Positions 27,812 through 36,983 of a stretch of 64,000 nt of DNA are shown here, one piece after another. The translations under genes were made by a program, and so were the position numbers. Source of the stretch: a bacterium (GTDB lineage Bacteria; SAR324; XYD2-FULL-50-16). Where the stretch lies: contig JAHJTV010000093.1 of the NCBI GenBank assembly GCA_018829445.1, forward strand, positions 62,001 to 126,000, in the 5' to 3' direction. Position 1 is the first letter of the stretch; the number at the start of each line of letters is the position of its first letter. The notes below the pieces were generated by a model. It saw only the letters and a list, made by a program, of their open reading frames with translations, was not told the origin of the DNA and did no database searches.

Positions 27812-29539
27812 TTACCCGGGCTTTCGTTGAATCACATCTGCCCCCCTGAGACGATTGAAGGCGAAGGCAAGTTCCAGCCCCCTGAACCAGGCGAAGTGAC
27901 CGGAGATCCTATCGCTTAAGATGTCCAACCCCTTCTCTTTAATGTCATTCATCACCTTGGCTACAATCTCTTTCAATGAAGCATTTTCATCCATATACTT
28001 CCGGGCATAATCCAGAGCGTATCCGATAGCTTTGGTTTGCGACAGCTCGATCAGTTGCTCCAGATCTGTCAGGTCTATGATCTCTCCACCAAAAGTCAGC
28101 CGATTGACCTCTGATGCGTAGATCCCCTTTTTTCCGTATTCATTATACGGATTTATGCTCTCAGGGAGAGGAATCCTGTCCCGGACAGAAAAAGGGCAGT
28201 CTTCATCTTCTTTTATTCTTTTTTCCGGAGATTTTTCAGATATTTGGTGGGCCACATGAGTAACATCCAGCGGCTTATATTGTTTCATTTGGATAACCTG
28301 ATCGGCGACGTCAAAATAATCGCCGGCTCCACCCAGGACAAGGATTGTGGATATGTTCTTCTCCACATAGAGTTGCCTGACTTTATCAATAAAAGCAGTG
28401 ATAGGTTCGTCATCCTTACTCACCAGCTGCTGCATTTTATAATCACGAATCATAAAATTGGTTGCGCAGGTATCTTCATCCATTAACAGGATCTCGGCGC
28501 CAACCTCCATTGCCTCGATAATATTTGCCGCCTGAGAAGTGCTTCCGCTGGCATTTTCCGTTGTGAATGAAGTGGTATCCTTGCTGAAGGGCAGGTTTTT
28601 AATAAAGGGTGAAATATCAGTATTTACAATATATCGCCCACTGTAAGATCTCACTTTAACGGTCTGCGGCAGGGATACACACTTCTCTCGGCCGTCGTTG
28701 GGAATATGATTATAGATGCCGGATTCAATAACCTTTAACAATGTGGATTTACCATGATACCCGCCACCCGCAATCAATGTAACCCCCCTGGGGATTCCCA
28801 TTCCCGTTACCAAACCGGCATGGGGCAATTTGACATCTATTTTCAGGCTTTCCGGAGAACAAAAACGAACCACGGATTCCTGTCGCATAGGTTTATCGCT
28901 GATGCCGCTTTCCCTGGGTAATACGGCATCATTGGCGATAAAGGACACCAATCCCAGCGTCTCAAGCTGTGTACGAAGATACTCCGCGTCTTCAACGATA
29001 TCGACATGCTGATGGAGGGTATCCATGTCGAGATTTTCTTTGAACAGGGACAGGTTAACAATTTCTACGAGTTCATTCAGCAGCATCTCTTCGGCTATTT
29101 CCGCATTAATCTTTCGTCCTGAAGCAGGCAAACCTAAAAAGCAGCGAACTTCGATGATATGGTCATTCACGACAACGGAACTTCTCTCCAGAACGCACTG
29201 ACCGGGTTGATTGATGGTAATGATGCCGCTGTAACCCGTTCCCCTTCTGCCTTTTGAAACTTCGAGACTTGCGTTGTAAAAGCGACGAGCCAGAAAATCC
29301 CGAAAGGCGATCTCCTGGATTTTTGAAATCATCTTCAGATTTATCACCTGATCCTCATTACGCTGTACCTGAACACGATATATACTTGTATGGGGAGGGG
29401 CATAAGGATCTTTGGGAATCTGCTGGACAACCAGTTTGAACCTGGAAAAGTCATACTCTCCAATAAGCGACTGGTACGCTCCATAATCCTGACCGTTGAT
29501 AGATCTTAATTTGTTTTTAAGAATATCGCGATTTACCAT
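27812..29539 (-). CDS. Predicted ABC-class ATPase (PF09818 type)
   Basis: A soluble protein of 575 residues matching the family annotated as 'predicted ATPase of the ABC class'. A Walker A motif (GGGYHGKSTLLKVIESG) lies near the middle. The Walker B region reads EILLMDEDTCATNFMIRD, and ILVLGGAGDYFDVADQVI follows. No membrane segment is present. The cellular role of the family is not established. I start at the ATG at 29539, because AGGAGG lies just upstream; the frame extends to 29578. It is monocistronic and borders the first insertion element. Confidence 0.85.
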   Translation of the reverse strand: MVNRDILKNKLRSINGQDYGAYQSLIGEYDFSRFKLVVQQIPKDPYAPPHTSIYRVQVQRNEDQVINLKMISKIQEIAFRDFLARRFYNASLEVSKGRRGTGYSGIITINQPGQCVLERSSVVVNDHIIEVRCFLGLPASGRKINAEIAEEMLLNELVEIVNLSLFKENLDMDTLHQHVDIVEDAEYLRTQLETLGLVSFIANDAVLPRESGISDKPMRQESVVRFCSPESLKIDVKLPHAGLVTGMGIPRGVTLIAGGGYHGKSTLLKVIESGIYNHIPNDGREKCVSLPQTVKVRSYSGRYIVNTDISPFIKNLPFSKDTTSFTTENASGSTSQAANIIEAMEVGAEILLMDEDTCATNFMIRDYKMQQLVSKDDEPITAFIDKVRQLYVEKNISTILVLGGAGDYFDVADQVIQMKQYKPLDVTHVAHQISEKSPEKRIKEDEDCPFSVRDRIPLPESINPYNEYGKKGIYASEVNRLTFGGEIIDLTDLEQLIELSQTKAIGYALDYARKYMDENASLKEIVAKVMNDIKEKGLDILSDRISGHFAWFRGLELAFAFNRLRGADVIQRKPG

Positions 29540-29718
29540 CGGGTCCTCCTCTGTAATAAAGAAGCCATCAGATCTCACTGACTTCGTGAGCCTGTGTTAC
29601 CAACTTACACTGAAGGTTGCATAACAAATATTGTTAATCTCGTGGCTCTTTCTTATCATCTCTGACGTCATTTGCACAAGAATGAGTCACGACTTTGCTA
29701 AATCTGGCTTGATAATGG

Positions 29719-31038
29719 TGTTTGGTCAAAATATTATTTTCACCGTAAAGCCATGATATAAGGGACTTAATAAGGAATTTTGGCCCTGAATCCCACCTGT
29801 TCTACTCAAGCTGCTGATCTGTAATAATATTTTAGCATTCCACTAAGCCTTTTATGATATTTTATCTGTCCTTTGTTTGAAAGCAATTTTAGGTTTGGGA
29901 ATAACAATAAATTATTCTTTCCTTGGTGATTTCTCTCCCTGTGATAATGATCTGTGTATTCAACAAAAGCATTTCTCAGGCTTTCTTCCCCAAAAAAAAT
30001 AAGTTTGTTCAAGCATTCTCTTCTTACTGAACCCACAAATCTCTCGACGAAAGAATTCATTTTTTGCGACTGAGGGGGCAGGCGTATTGGTTTGATGCCC
30101 ATTGATGCAATAATTGCCTGGAATGATTTACAGAATGTCGTATCACGGTCATGAATCAAATACTTACAATTTGATAAAAATCCCCAGTCTTCCATAGTGA
30201 CATTCCTGGCCATTTGCTTCATCCACGACTCATTAGGGTGTGGAGTTATTCCTGCAATGTGAACTTTCCTTGAACCTATATTAATGAAAAATATAACGTA
30301 GTAGGTGATCAATCCTACAGGAGTAATAACTTCAGTTGTGAAGAAATCACAAGCGGCTATGACATCCTGATGGTTTTTGATAAACGTTGACCATGTTGTT
30401 TCCTGTGAACGGTTTGGAGCGGGAGGAATTCCATGTTTCTTTAAGATATTCCCAACCGTTTGATCACTCACATCAAAGCCAAGATTTGATAAGGCACCAA
30501 CAATTCGGTCATAGCCCCAGCTTGGGTTCTCTTCCGCAATTTTAACAATCAGAGATTCCAGTTCAAGATTTGTTTTTGGTCTCCCAACTCTTTTCCTAAA
30601 AAGGGAGCCATCAAACTTTTTTGCTACCATTTTGCGGAACCATTCCAGAATAGTTTCCGGACGGACGATACACGAAATTTCTTTCAAAGCTTTGAGTCCG
30701 ATTTGTTTTCTGATTTTGGCTAATCTTATCCTTTCATGATCATTGAAACGGAGAGTTTTTCTATCTTTGATTTTGGATTTCATTTTCTGCAGCAAGATAT
30801 TCATTCCTCAGCAGAATTTCTTTTTCAACACGCCCACTAACCAAAGCCATTACCGCAACAGTTTCCATTTTTTCTCCATTTTTGTTTCAAATACAAATTA
30901 TCCAAATGCAAATAGAAACTTATCAAAACCAATCACTTGAGATAACATTGGAGAGTACCGATGGGAATTCTGCCACATTTTAGGCTTAAACTTGCTGATG
31001 GTAAGGGATTATGGAGGAAGTAATATTTTGACCCTACA
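29719..31038 (-). mobile_element. IS481-like insertion element, copy 1 (defective)
   Basis: A 1320-bp element bounded by terminal inverted repeats: TGTTTGGTCAAAATATTA at the left and, reading inward, TGTAGGGTCAAAATATTA at the right. The ends start TGT, as in IS481-type elements. It carries one transposase frame on the minus strand. No clear target-site duplication flanks it, so the insertion is old or rearranged. A second, independently damaged copy lies at 59228-60541. Confidence 0.85.
29806..30868 (-). pseudogene. IS481-like DDE transposase, frameshifted near the N-terminus
   Basis: The open part (29806-30804, 332 residues) has an N-terminal helix-turn-helix region and an rve-type DDE core: Asp in AACDFFTTEV, Asp in HDRDTTF, Glu in NSFVERFV. 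Comparison with the copy at 59390 shows the native start at 30868, with the same opening (SGRVEKE then LRNEYLAAENEI). A net loss of 2 bases near 30784 shifts the frame. The segment 30868-29806 is 1063 bp, against 1065 bp in the other copy. An internal ATG could still yield a protein lacking about 35 residues. Confidence 0.82.
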
Positions 31039-31082
31039 GGTTCAGCTTTTTACTCCGAATACCCGTAAGCTGAAGTGTTTTC

Positions 31083-32312
31083 TTAATACGTTGCTTTATT
31101 GTATTCAAAATATTCACTGTTTAAACTCTGGGCCGTTTCGGAGTCTGTACACAGTACATGAATCAGAGGAGACACTTTGTATAACTTAGGTCTCATCAAA
31201 ATGGTCCAAATAGCATTGAACTTCACACTGTTTCCACCCGCAACAGCAAGAACATATTTGATCATTCCCAATTGATCTTCACTTACAGCTATTATTCGGT
31301 CATTAACAGTGTCGATTAGCCCTTTTATCTTCTTTACTTTCTTTTCAATCTTTTTTCTGATATTTTCTTTCAAACGTGGACTATAGTCAGATAAGAATAG
31401 CTTGTTGCAAATATCACCGACGGGGTAATAGAGGTGTTGCGTTTCACTAGCGATTTCTTTTGATAGACGGCCCAAATCAGATATCTCTTGCCTTATTGGC
31501 TCCAGTTCGAATCCCTCTTCCGGTTTTACAAACCGGTGTCCCCCCGCTAGGCTTCCAATTCCAACCACGGCAATGTTCGGAACACAGTTATCTATATTCC
31601 TTTCCCATCTTTTATGATTAAGCAATAAACCCGAGCCTTGAGATAACAGATCTTCTTTCGTCTTGGGTGTCGCTACCGCAATAGGGAGAAAAGTCCGATT
31701 AGGCTTTGCTTGAAATGGCTGCGCAAGTCTCAAAGCCAATGAATCAGGATCCAGATAACTTATATGCTTGTCATCGGTATTCCATGTCTCTGTCTGCATT
31801 GAACCTGATAGCGCGGTGGTCTGAATCTTCTTAGGAATTGGAATTTCCGTTTGGTGCTCACGAATTGTATCAATCGTATAGAATGGCCCCCGCCCGCCAC
31901 CCACACCTATGTTGTCAGAATCCCGTATCTTCCCTATTAAGAATTCGCCAAGCGTTGCCCCCAAAGCCTTATGGATATCATCATCTCTTACTCTATTCTC
32001 ACTGCTAAAATTATATCCATCCGCTTCAGGCCTGCTACCGTTACATTCTACGACAATAGCGTCAGTTAACCCAAAGTTGGTTATAAAAGCATCTTCTAAA
32101 TTATGGTTCCTTTTCTTTTTATTAACGCTTTCTTTGATTTTAATTTCTACAATTCCATGCTCTCTAGCATATTTTAAGTGCCTATTAACCTGGGCCACGC
32201 TTAGATTTTCTGAAGTTGCTATCTCCTGTATGGTTCTAGGTTTACGGTTGTCCTTTCCATAGAACTTTTTTGCTATTCTGATAGCTTTCTTATGGTTTTC
32301 TTCACGAGTCAT
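31083..32312 (-). CDS. SorC/DeoR-like sugar-binding transcriptional regulator
   Basis: A 409-residue regulator. The N-terminal ~60 residues contain a winged helix (TIQEIATSENLSVAQVNRHLKYAREHGIVEIKI). The remainder resembles the SorC effector domain, a Rossmann-like fold related to sugar-phosphate isomerases, with IGVGGGRGPFYTI and IAVVGIGSLAGG as phosphate-loop-like turns. It is longer than typical SorC proteins (~315), with insertions in the effector domain. A GGAG ribosome site precedes the ATG. It is divergent from the oxidoreductase and M24 genes, which it probably controls. The effector is likely a phosphorylated metabolite of their pathway. Confidence 0.8.
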   Translation of the reverse strand: MTREENHKKAIRIAKKFYGKDNRKPRTIQEIATSENLSVAQVNRHLKYAREHGIVEIKIKESVNKKKRNHNLEDAFITNFGLTDAIVVECNGSRPEADGYNFSSENRVRDDDIHKALGATLGEFLIGKIRDSDNIGVGGGRGPFYTIDTIREHQTEIPIPKKIQTTALSGSMQTETWNTDDKHISYLDPDSLALRLAQPFQAKPNRTFLPIAVATPKTKEDLLSQGSGLLLNHKRWERNIDNCVPNIAVVGIGSLAGGHRFVKPEEGFELEPIRQEISDLGRLSKEIASETQHLYYPVGDICNKLFLSDYSPRLKENIRKKIEKKVKKIKGLIDTVNDRIIAVSEDQLGMIKYVLAVAGGNSVKFNAIWTILMRPKLYKVSPLIHVLCTDSETAQSLNSEYFEYNKATY

Positions 32313-32789
32313 CTTTATCTCCTGACTGAATATATCTTTTTATGTGATATTTTATTTCGTTTTCACCTAAATCTCATATCATGATTTAATGGTCGATGCA
32401 ATATATAAATTGTCAATTATTAGCACTCCATATTTTTTAAGCCATTTATAGTGTCAGGTTTTTAATAATGCTGCCAATTGAATATTTTAAAACAAGAGAC
32501 TGAATAAAATCGCAATGACCAATATTAAGTTTATTTTCTGATATATAATCATTCTATAAAATGTATTTTTATATTGCTATTTCGTAATTTTACTAATAGA
32601 AATTCATTATATCATGTCATATTATATGATATGATGTATTTTCATGTGCCAACTTTTTCATGCAAAAGATGCCAGCAAATGGTAGTTCAAGCCTGAATCG
32701 GACATTGTTTAGTTGCCGATAAATAGTGGACAGATTCGGGCCATCTTTATGTCAGTAACATGACATTCCATATCTAATAGGAGACAGAT
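32313..32789. promoter_or_regulatory. Divergent regulatory region with ATATCATG palindromes
   Basis: A very AT-rich 477-bp region between the SorC-type gene and the oxidoreductase gene. An imperfect palindrome with arms ATATCAT (32609-32615) and ATGATAT (32626-32632) shares its ATATCATG core with 32376-32383 near the regulator start. These are plausible operators for the adjacent regulator. The right gene has a good AGGAG ribosome site. No open frame looks coding. Confidence 0.45.
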
Positions 32790-34148
32790 ATGCAGGAACC
32801 CACTCATTTACCAGCTAAAATGTTGGAGAATCCACCGATTCCAGCTAGCATGAAACCAATTGAGTCTGTCCTTATCATAGGCCATGGCGATATTGCCGTA
32901 CGACAGAGTCCAACTTATCAGCACTGGTTCAAGGAAGGTGTTGAAGTTCATTGTGCGGATGTTGAAGCATCAAAGTTAGACGATTGCATTGGGAGAGCAT
33001 TCAAGTATATTTTGCCTGATGAAAAACAAAAATTAGCTGCATTTGGTGCTAATTATTTTGATCTGCTTCTTGTCAATAATGTCCCTGAGTTGCACCTCGC
33101 AACTGCCCTGGAATTCAGCCCTTTTGCAAAGCAAATCGTGATACAGAAGCCACAAGATCTTAACTTCCCATTTATAAGGACAATAGCGACCGCAAAAGGA
33201 TTTGAGGATTTCCGAAGTAAAGCCAAGATTTTTGATCATTACCGGAACAAAGGGGCAGTCCCTGCGCTATTATCTGTTCTACCAATGCTTAACACAGATT
33301 ATGGCCAGTTTCGACGTTTAATGTTTTTCCTGACTGAATCCAAAAGCGTCAATGATGAAATTGATAGAGTAGGGTCTCTTGAATGCGGGATGATCCAGGA
33401 TCTAGGCGTTCATCTGCTTGATCTTTTTTTAGAATGCATTTCCGTTGGAGTCAAATGGAGAGATAATTCGCAAAGTGATCAGTGGCATCAGAGAGTGGGC
33501 ATAGAGTTGAAAATCGTGGCCTGCCCAAAATATCGCATGCAGAATTCACACCTTGGTGACAAAGTGGAAACTTTCGCAGCACTGGATATTGAAGTTACAG
33601 AGCACATAGAATTCCCAGTCGGTTCTAAACATGCTAAGATCCGACACCACACCTTCGATACTCTGATTGTAGTGGGTAAAGGTCTGACAATTGAACAGGG
33701 TGTTAAGGGAGATTTAAAGGTAGTTGTTGCAGAATATGAGAGAAACGGCTATAACGCTCAAATCGATCTGACAACCCAGGGTACTCTTGGAATCGATCCC
33801 TATTTACCGTTGGGGGGGCAGGAAATCAATAGGCACCATGGTGGCCTGAACCGCCCCCTGCTTCTGATTTCCCCCAACCCGCCTGAACACGCACTTACCG
33901 GGCTTGGAGGGATTGACTATCAACAGTGGCAAGACCTCACATTTGCCCAATATGTTGCCACTTATGTTGAAGAAGCTTCACGATTACAAAACGGTACATA
34001 CATGGATGCCTATCCGTTTCAGAGACCCCTTGGCGACCAAATCAGAGAATTGGCTGCAAAAGGGAAAGTTCGATCTCGCTGGGGCGACCTAAAACCGCTC
34101 ACAGGTTACCTGAGTAATGCTGTTAGACCTGGACTATATATGTTATAG
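32790..34148 (+). CDS. NAD(P)-binding Rossmann oxidoreductase, Gfo/Idh/MocA- or G6PD-like
   Basis: A 452-residue protein I cannot place in a named family. The N-terminus has a dinucleotide-fold signature (ESVLIIGHGDIAVRQS, then VEVHCADVEASK). IVIQKPQDLNF recalls the EKP motif of Gfo/Idh/MocA enzymes, and IFDHYRNKGAVPALL recalls the DHYLGKE motif of glucose-6-phosphate dehydrogenase. MIQDLGVHLLDLF fits the helix that carries the catalytic His in Gfo-type enzymes. The rest would be a beta-sheet substrate domain. It probably oxidises a sugar or sugar phosphate. It is followed 69 bp later by a degenerate M24 homologue, with which it likely forms an operon under the SorC-type regulator. Confidence 0.6.
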   Translation: MQEPTHLPAKMLENPPIPASMKPIESVLIIGHGDIAVRQSPTYQHWFKEGVEVHCADVEASKLDDCIGRAFKYILPDEKQKLAAFGANYFDLLLVNNVPELHLATALEFSPFAKQIVIQKPQDLNFPFIRTIATAKGFEDFRSKAKIFDHYRNKGAVPALLSVLPMLNTDYGQFRRLMFFLTESKSVNDEIDRVGSLECGMIQDLGVHLLDLFLECISVGVKWRDNSQSDQWHQRVGIELKIVACPKYRMQNSHLGDKVETFAALDIEVTEHIEFPVGSKHAKIRHHTFDTLIVVGKGLTIEQGVKGDLKVVVAEYERNGYNAQIDLTTQGTLGIDPYLPLGGQEINRHHGGLNRPLLLISPNPPEHALTGLGGIDYQQWQDLTFAQYVATYVEEASRLQNGTYMDAYPFQRPLGDQIRELAAKGKVRSRWGDLKPLTGYLSNAVRPGLYML

Positions 34149-34217
34149 CAGAAAGTAACCAGCTTACGTGAAGCATCTAATTGGACTAAATGAGTTAAAT
34201 TTCCTAAGGAGTTTCAG

Positions 34218-35318
34218 ATGAATCGACTTGAGCGACTCAAAGCTTTTCTTTCCGAGCAAAATTATGAAGCTATCATTCTTTGCAAGCCCTCAAATATCGC
34301 CGCCTTCTTCAAGGGTGCCCAGATCTCACTGGGATTTCGCCAGGAGCCAGCAGGCAGAGCAGCGATATGTATCACCAGGGATGCAACGATATTAATAGCA
34401 AATACTACTGAGGCAACACGTATTGCCGAAGATGAGTTATCTTGGGTTCAGGGCTTAAACGTATTCCCATTTCGATGGGATCACTGGAATCTTAAAAACT
34501 CGGTCAGTGAGTACCTATATTCATCGGGTCTTGCAATGGTTTGTGACGACGTAGGAATATATGGTGTTAATGTTGGTGCTGCTTTGGAAGGTATGTATTA
34601 TCCTTTATACAGTGAAGAACTCGATAGCATTAAAGAGCTTGCCAATGTATCAGCCTCAGTAGTGGAGTCGGTAGCAAAAAACATCTCACCGGGAATGACT
34701 GAAGCCCAGGTCGCAGGAAAGATAAGTGGACAACTCATCGCTTCATCAATATCCCCCGAACTTGTCTTGGTTGCGGCCGATGAGAGAATTAGCAAATTTC
34801 GCCATTGCATTCCAAAACATGCAGAGATTCGGCAATTGGCTCTTTTGTCTGTTACCGTTCACCGTAGAGGACTTTTTGTAAGTCTATCTCGACTTGTATC
34901 TCATGGAGCGGTGAATTCAGAATGGCGCCAATTGCAGGAAACATGCTGCCGCGTAGACGCAAGGGCAATTTATCTATCAACTCCGGGTGCAAGTGTTGGG
35001 GAGATTTTCGAATCGATAAAAGGATCATATAACAATGAGGGACACCCAAATGAATGGCATGCGCATCACCAAGGTGGACCGGCTGGGTTTTCCGGGAGAG
35101 ACTATAAAGCAATGGAAAATGAAAAGCGTTGCCTGGTTAAAAATCAACCGGTTGTCTGGAATCCGACGATACAGGGCACCAAATCAGAGGATACAATTCT
35201 GACCACCCAACCGGACAAACAGCCGGATATTTTAACAGATACAGGAAATTGGGAATATTATTACGCTCCGATAGGCAGCGGTAGTGTAATTCGACGACCT
35301 GCTATTTTGGTAAAATAA
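34218..35318 (+). CDS. M24-family (creatinase/aminopeptidase-fold) protein lacking metal ligands
   Basis: A 366-residue protein with the creatinase-type N-terminal domain (RLKAFLSEQNYEAIILCKPSNIAAF) and a pita-bread C-terminal domain. M24 peptidases bind two metals through two Asp, one His and two Glu. The strands that normally carry both Asp (DxG...SDxTR) read SVTVHRRGLFVSLSRLVSHG here, with no Asp. A His-rich WHAHHQGGPAG replaces the GHGIG region. The last Glu survives in SEDTILTT. Metallopeptidase activity is therefore doubtful. Creatinase itself works without metal, so a metal-free hydrolase is possible. AAGGAG precedes the ATG; co-transcription with the oxidoreductase is likely. Confidence 0.72.
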   Translation: MNRLERLKAFLSEQNYEAIILCKPSNIAAFFKGAQISLGFRQEPAGRAAICITRDATILIANTTEATRIAEDELSWVQGLNVFPFRWDHWNLKNSVSEYLYSSGLAMVCDDVGIYGVNVGAALEGMYYPLYSEELDSIKELANVSASVVESVAKNISPGMTEAQVAGKISGQLIASSISPELVLVAADERISKFRHCIPKHAEIRQLALLSVTVHRRGLFVSLSRLVSHGAVNSEWRQLQETCCRVDARAIYLSTPGASVGEIFESIKGSYNNEGHPNEWHAHHQGGPAGFSGRDYKAMENEKRCLVKNQPVVWNPTIQGTKSEDTILTTQPDKQPDILTDTGNWEYYYAPIGSGSVIRRPAILVK

Positions 35319-35809
35319 GGTTAAATGATCTCTGGCAGCATTCCCGCAAACAGTCTGTTACTGCCAATAAGCTTTAAGCCAGCGACAGACTCCAAATAGC
35401 GAGTTGTATTGGCGAAATACAAAATTTTGTTTTTTTCAAACTTGTTGGAAATAATACTGTGGCGAACTCAATACTCTTCAAACAGTCTCATTTTATGCAA
35501 ATCGATAAAACCTGGTCGGAGTGAGAAGATTTGAACCACGAGGAGATTAATGGATTGATTTATAAAGTAATTTAAATACAGTATTATTTTTTTACTCCGA
35601 AAATGACCGTTGGAGTGTATTCTTACGTTAGTGATTGAATTTATTTCCTTTATTGTACTATTTAAAAAAGAGAAGGCAAGAAATGTCCAGAAGAAAATTA
35701 GGTGGGATTTGAGGAGTATTTTGAAATCAACCAAGGATTTGTGTTTTTGTTTTCATTGATCAGGTCTTGGCATACTTCTCCACCAAGTTTTAGGAAAACC
35801 CGAGTCGGT
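35319..35809. other. Intergenic region containing a tRNA-like fragment
   Basis: About 490 bp, AT-rich. The only frame of note (minus strand, 88 codons) is low in complexity and lacks a ribosome site, so I do not call it. The region holds the tRNA-Pro-like fragment at 35513-35540. It also has an ACTCCGAA motif near 35590, preceded by a T run, that recurs at about 31050. Confidence 0.5.
35513..35540 (-). other. tRNA-Pro 3'-end fragment (candidate attachment site)
   Basis: Read on the minus strand, this ends in CACTCCGACCA, the usual 3' acceptor strand, discriminator and CCA of bacterial tRNA-Pro. It is preceded at the right distance by a T-loop TTCAAAT with stem halves CGTGG and CTTCT. No D-arm or anticodon arm follows upstream, so it is a 3' fragment and not a gene. 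Such ends are common integration sites. The 11-mer TGGTCGGAGTG recurs in the same orientation at 41392. Confidence 0.5.
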
Positions 35810-36781
35810 TTATTGAACCAACACCCCGTATACCAAATATCCTAAATATCCAAAGTAACAAGCAAGCAGGGCCGATCCTTCGAATCTGTTGACTATTCCT
35901 GGTACTTTAAATCCATACCCGATGGCAAAGAGAGAAACCGTTAAGCCCGCCATGACTAGCAAGTCTCTGGTAATCACTTCCGGGTACACCGAGATAGGGG
36001 CAATAGAACCGGCTATTCCAACGACCGCCAGCGTATTAAAAAGATTGGAACCGAGTACGTTTCCGAGAGCTATTTCATGCTCCCCTTTGCGGGCTGCGAT
36101 TACGGATGAGGCGAGTTCGGGAAGCGAGGTTCCTACCGCTACGATGGTTAGACCGATGATCAGGTCACTGACACCGAAATCATGAGCGATTTCAACGGCT
36201 CCCCAGACCAGCAAACGGGAACTGACAATGAGTAGAATAAGCCCTGTGATAAGCTTAAATACGGCTTTGCTGATGGGTAACGCCCTGCTGTCCAGATCCT
36301 TCTCTACTTCACTTCCAAAGGAATCGGTTTTCGCTTTCAATCCTCCCCATATCGTCCAGGCCATAAGAGCGAAAAACACAAGCAACAGTATTATCGCGTC
36401 CAGGCGAGTAATTTGATTATCAAATATCTGCCATCCCGCCAATACAGTCACCAAGGTAAGGATCGGCAGTTCTTTCCTCAAAATCTGGGACTGCACATTG
36501 ATCGGATTGATCAATGCTGTAATTCCAAGGATAAGCGCGATGTTGGTGATGTTTGATCCATATGCGTTTCCAAGAGCGATGCCCGGATTTCCTTGATATG
36601 CCGATATGGCGGATACCATCATTTCAGGTGCCGATGTTCCAAATCCGACAATCACCATGCCTATCAAAAGCGGTGACATTCCCAAGTAACGAGCGGTGGA
36701 AGCCGAACCATCCACAAAGCGATCAGCGCTCCATACCAGAAGTGCTAATCCAAAAAGTAATGCGATAAATGCGAGCGCCAT
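35810..36781 (-). CDS. Calcium/sodium antiporter (CaCA family, YrbG-like)
   Basis: A cation/Ca exchanger with two inverted five-helix halves. The alpha-repeat motifs are both present: GFGTSAPEMMVSAISA with GNAYGSNITNIALILG, and AVGTSLPELASSVIAA with GNVLGSNLFNTLAVVG. The frame extends to 36853. I begin at the ATG at 36781, so that the protein opens directly in TM1 (ALAFIALLFGLALLVW); this gives 323 residues, normal for the family. It sits next to the arsenic genes on the same strand, but the 200-bp gap argues for a separate transcript. Confidence 0.88.
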   Translation of the reverse strand: MALAFIALLFGLALLVWSADRFVDGSASTARYLGMSPLLIGMVIVGFGTSAPEMMVSAISAYQGNPGIALGNAYGSNITNIALILGITALINPINVQSQILRKELPILTLVTVLAGWQIFDNQITRLDAIILLLVFFALMAWTIWGGLKAKTDSFGSEVEKDLDSRALPISKAVFKLITGLILLIVSSRLLVWGAVEIAHDFGVSDLIIGLTIVAVGTSLPELASSVIAARKGEHEIALGNVLGSNLFNTLAVVGIAGSIAPISVYPEVITRDLLVMAGLTVSLFAIGYGFKVPGIVNRFEGSALLACYFGYLGYLVYGVLVQ

Positions 36782-36983
36782 TAAAAGAAACCTTGAATAG
36801 TATTTGATAAGTTGAGAGGATCGCTTTTTACAAAAGACTATGAATCTTATCACATTACACAGAAATGGGCGTTATCAGAACTGACTAAAAGCAATATCAT
36901 GCAATTAATGTTTCAGTTCCATGTATGCTAGTCGTTGGATTTTGTACCTTACTTTCTGGATTCAGGGAAATCCTGTGGAACCT

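Noticed and set aside
35513..35599. A complete tRNA-Pro gene on the minus strand
   Set aside because: CGGAGT near 35594 could pair with the acceptor 3' strand, but the spacing is 87 bases and no D-arm or anticodon arm can be drawn. Only the 3' part is convincing.
35468..35734. 88-codon minus-strand frame downstream of the M24-like gene
   Set aside because: Very AT-rich and low in complexity, with no ribosome site, and it overlaps the tRNA-like fragment. It looks like a chance frame.
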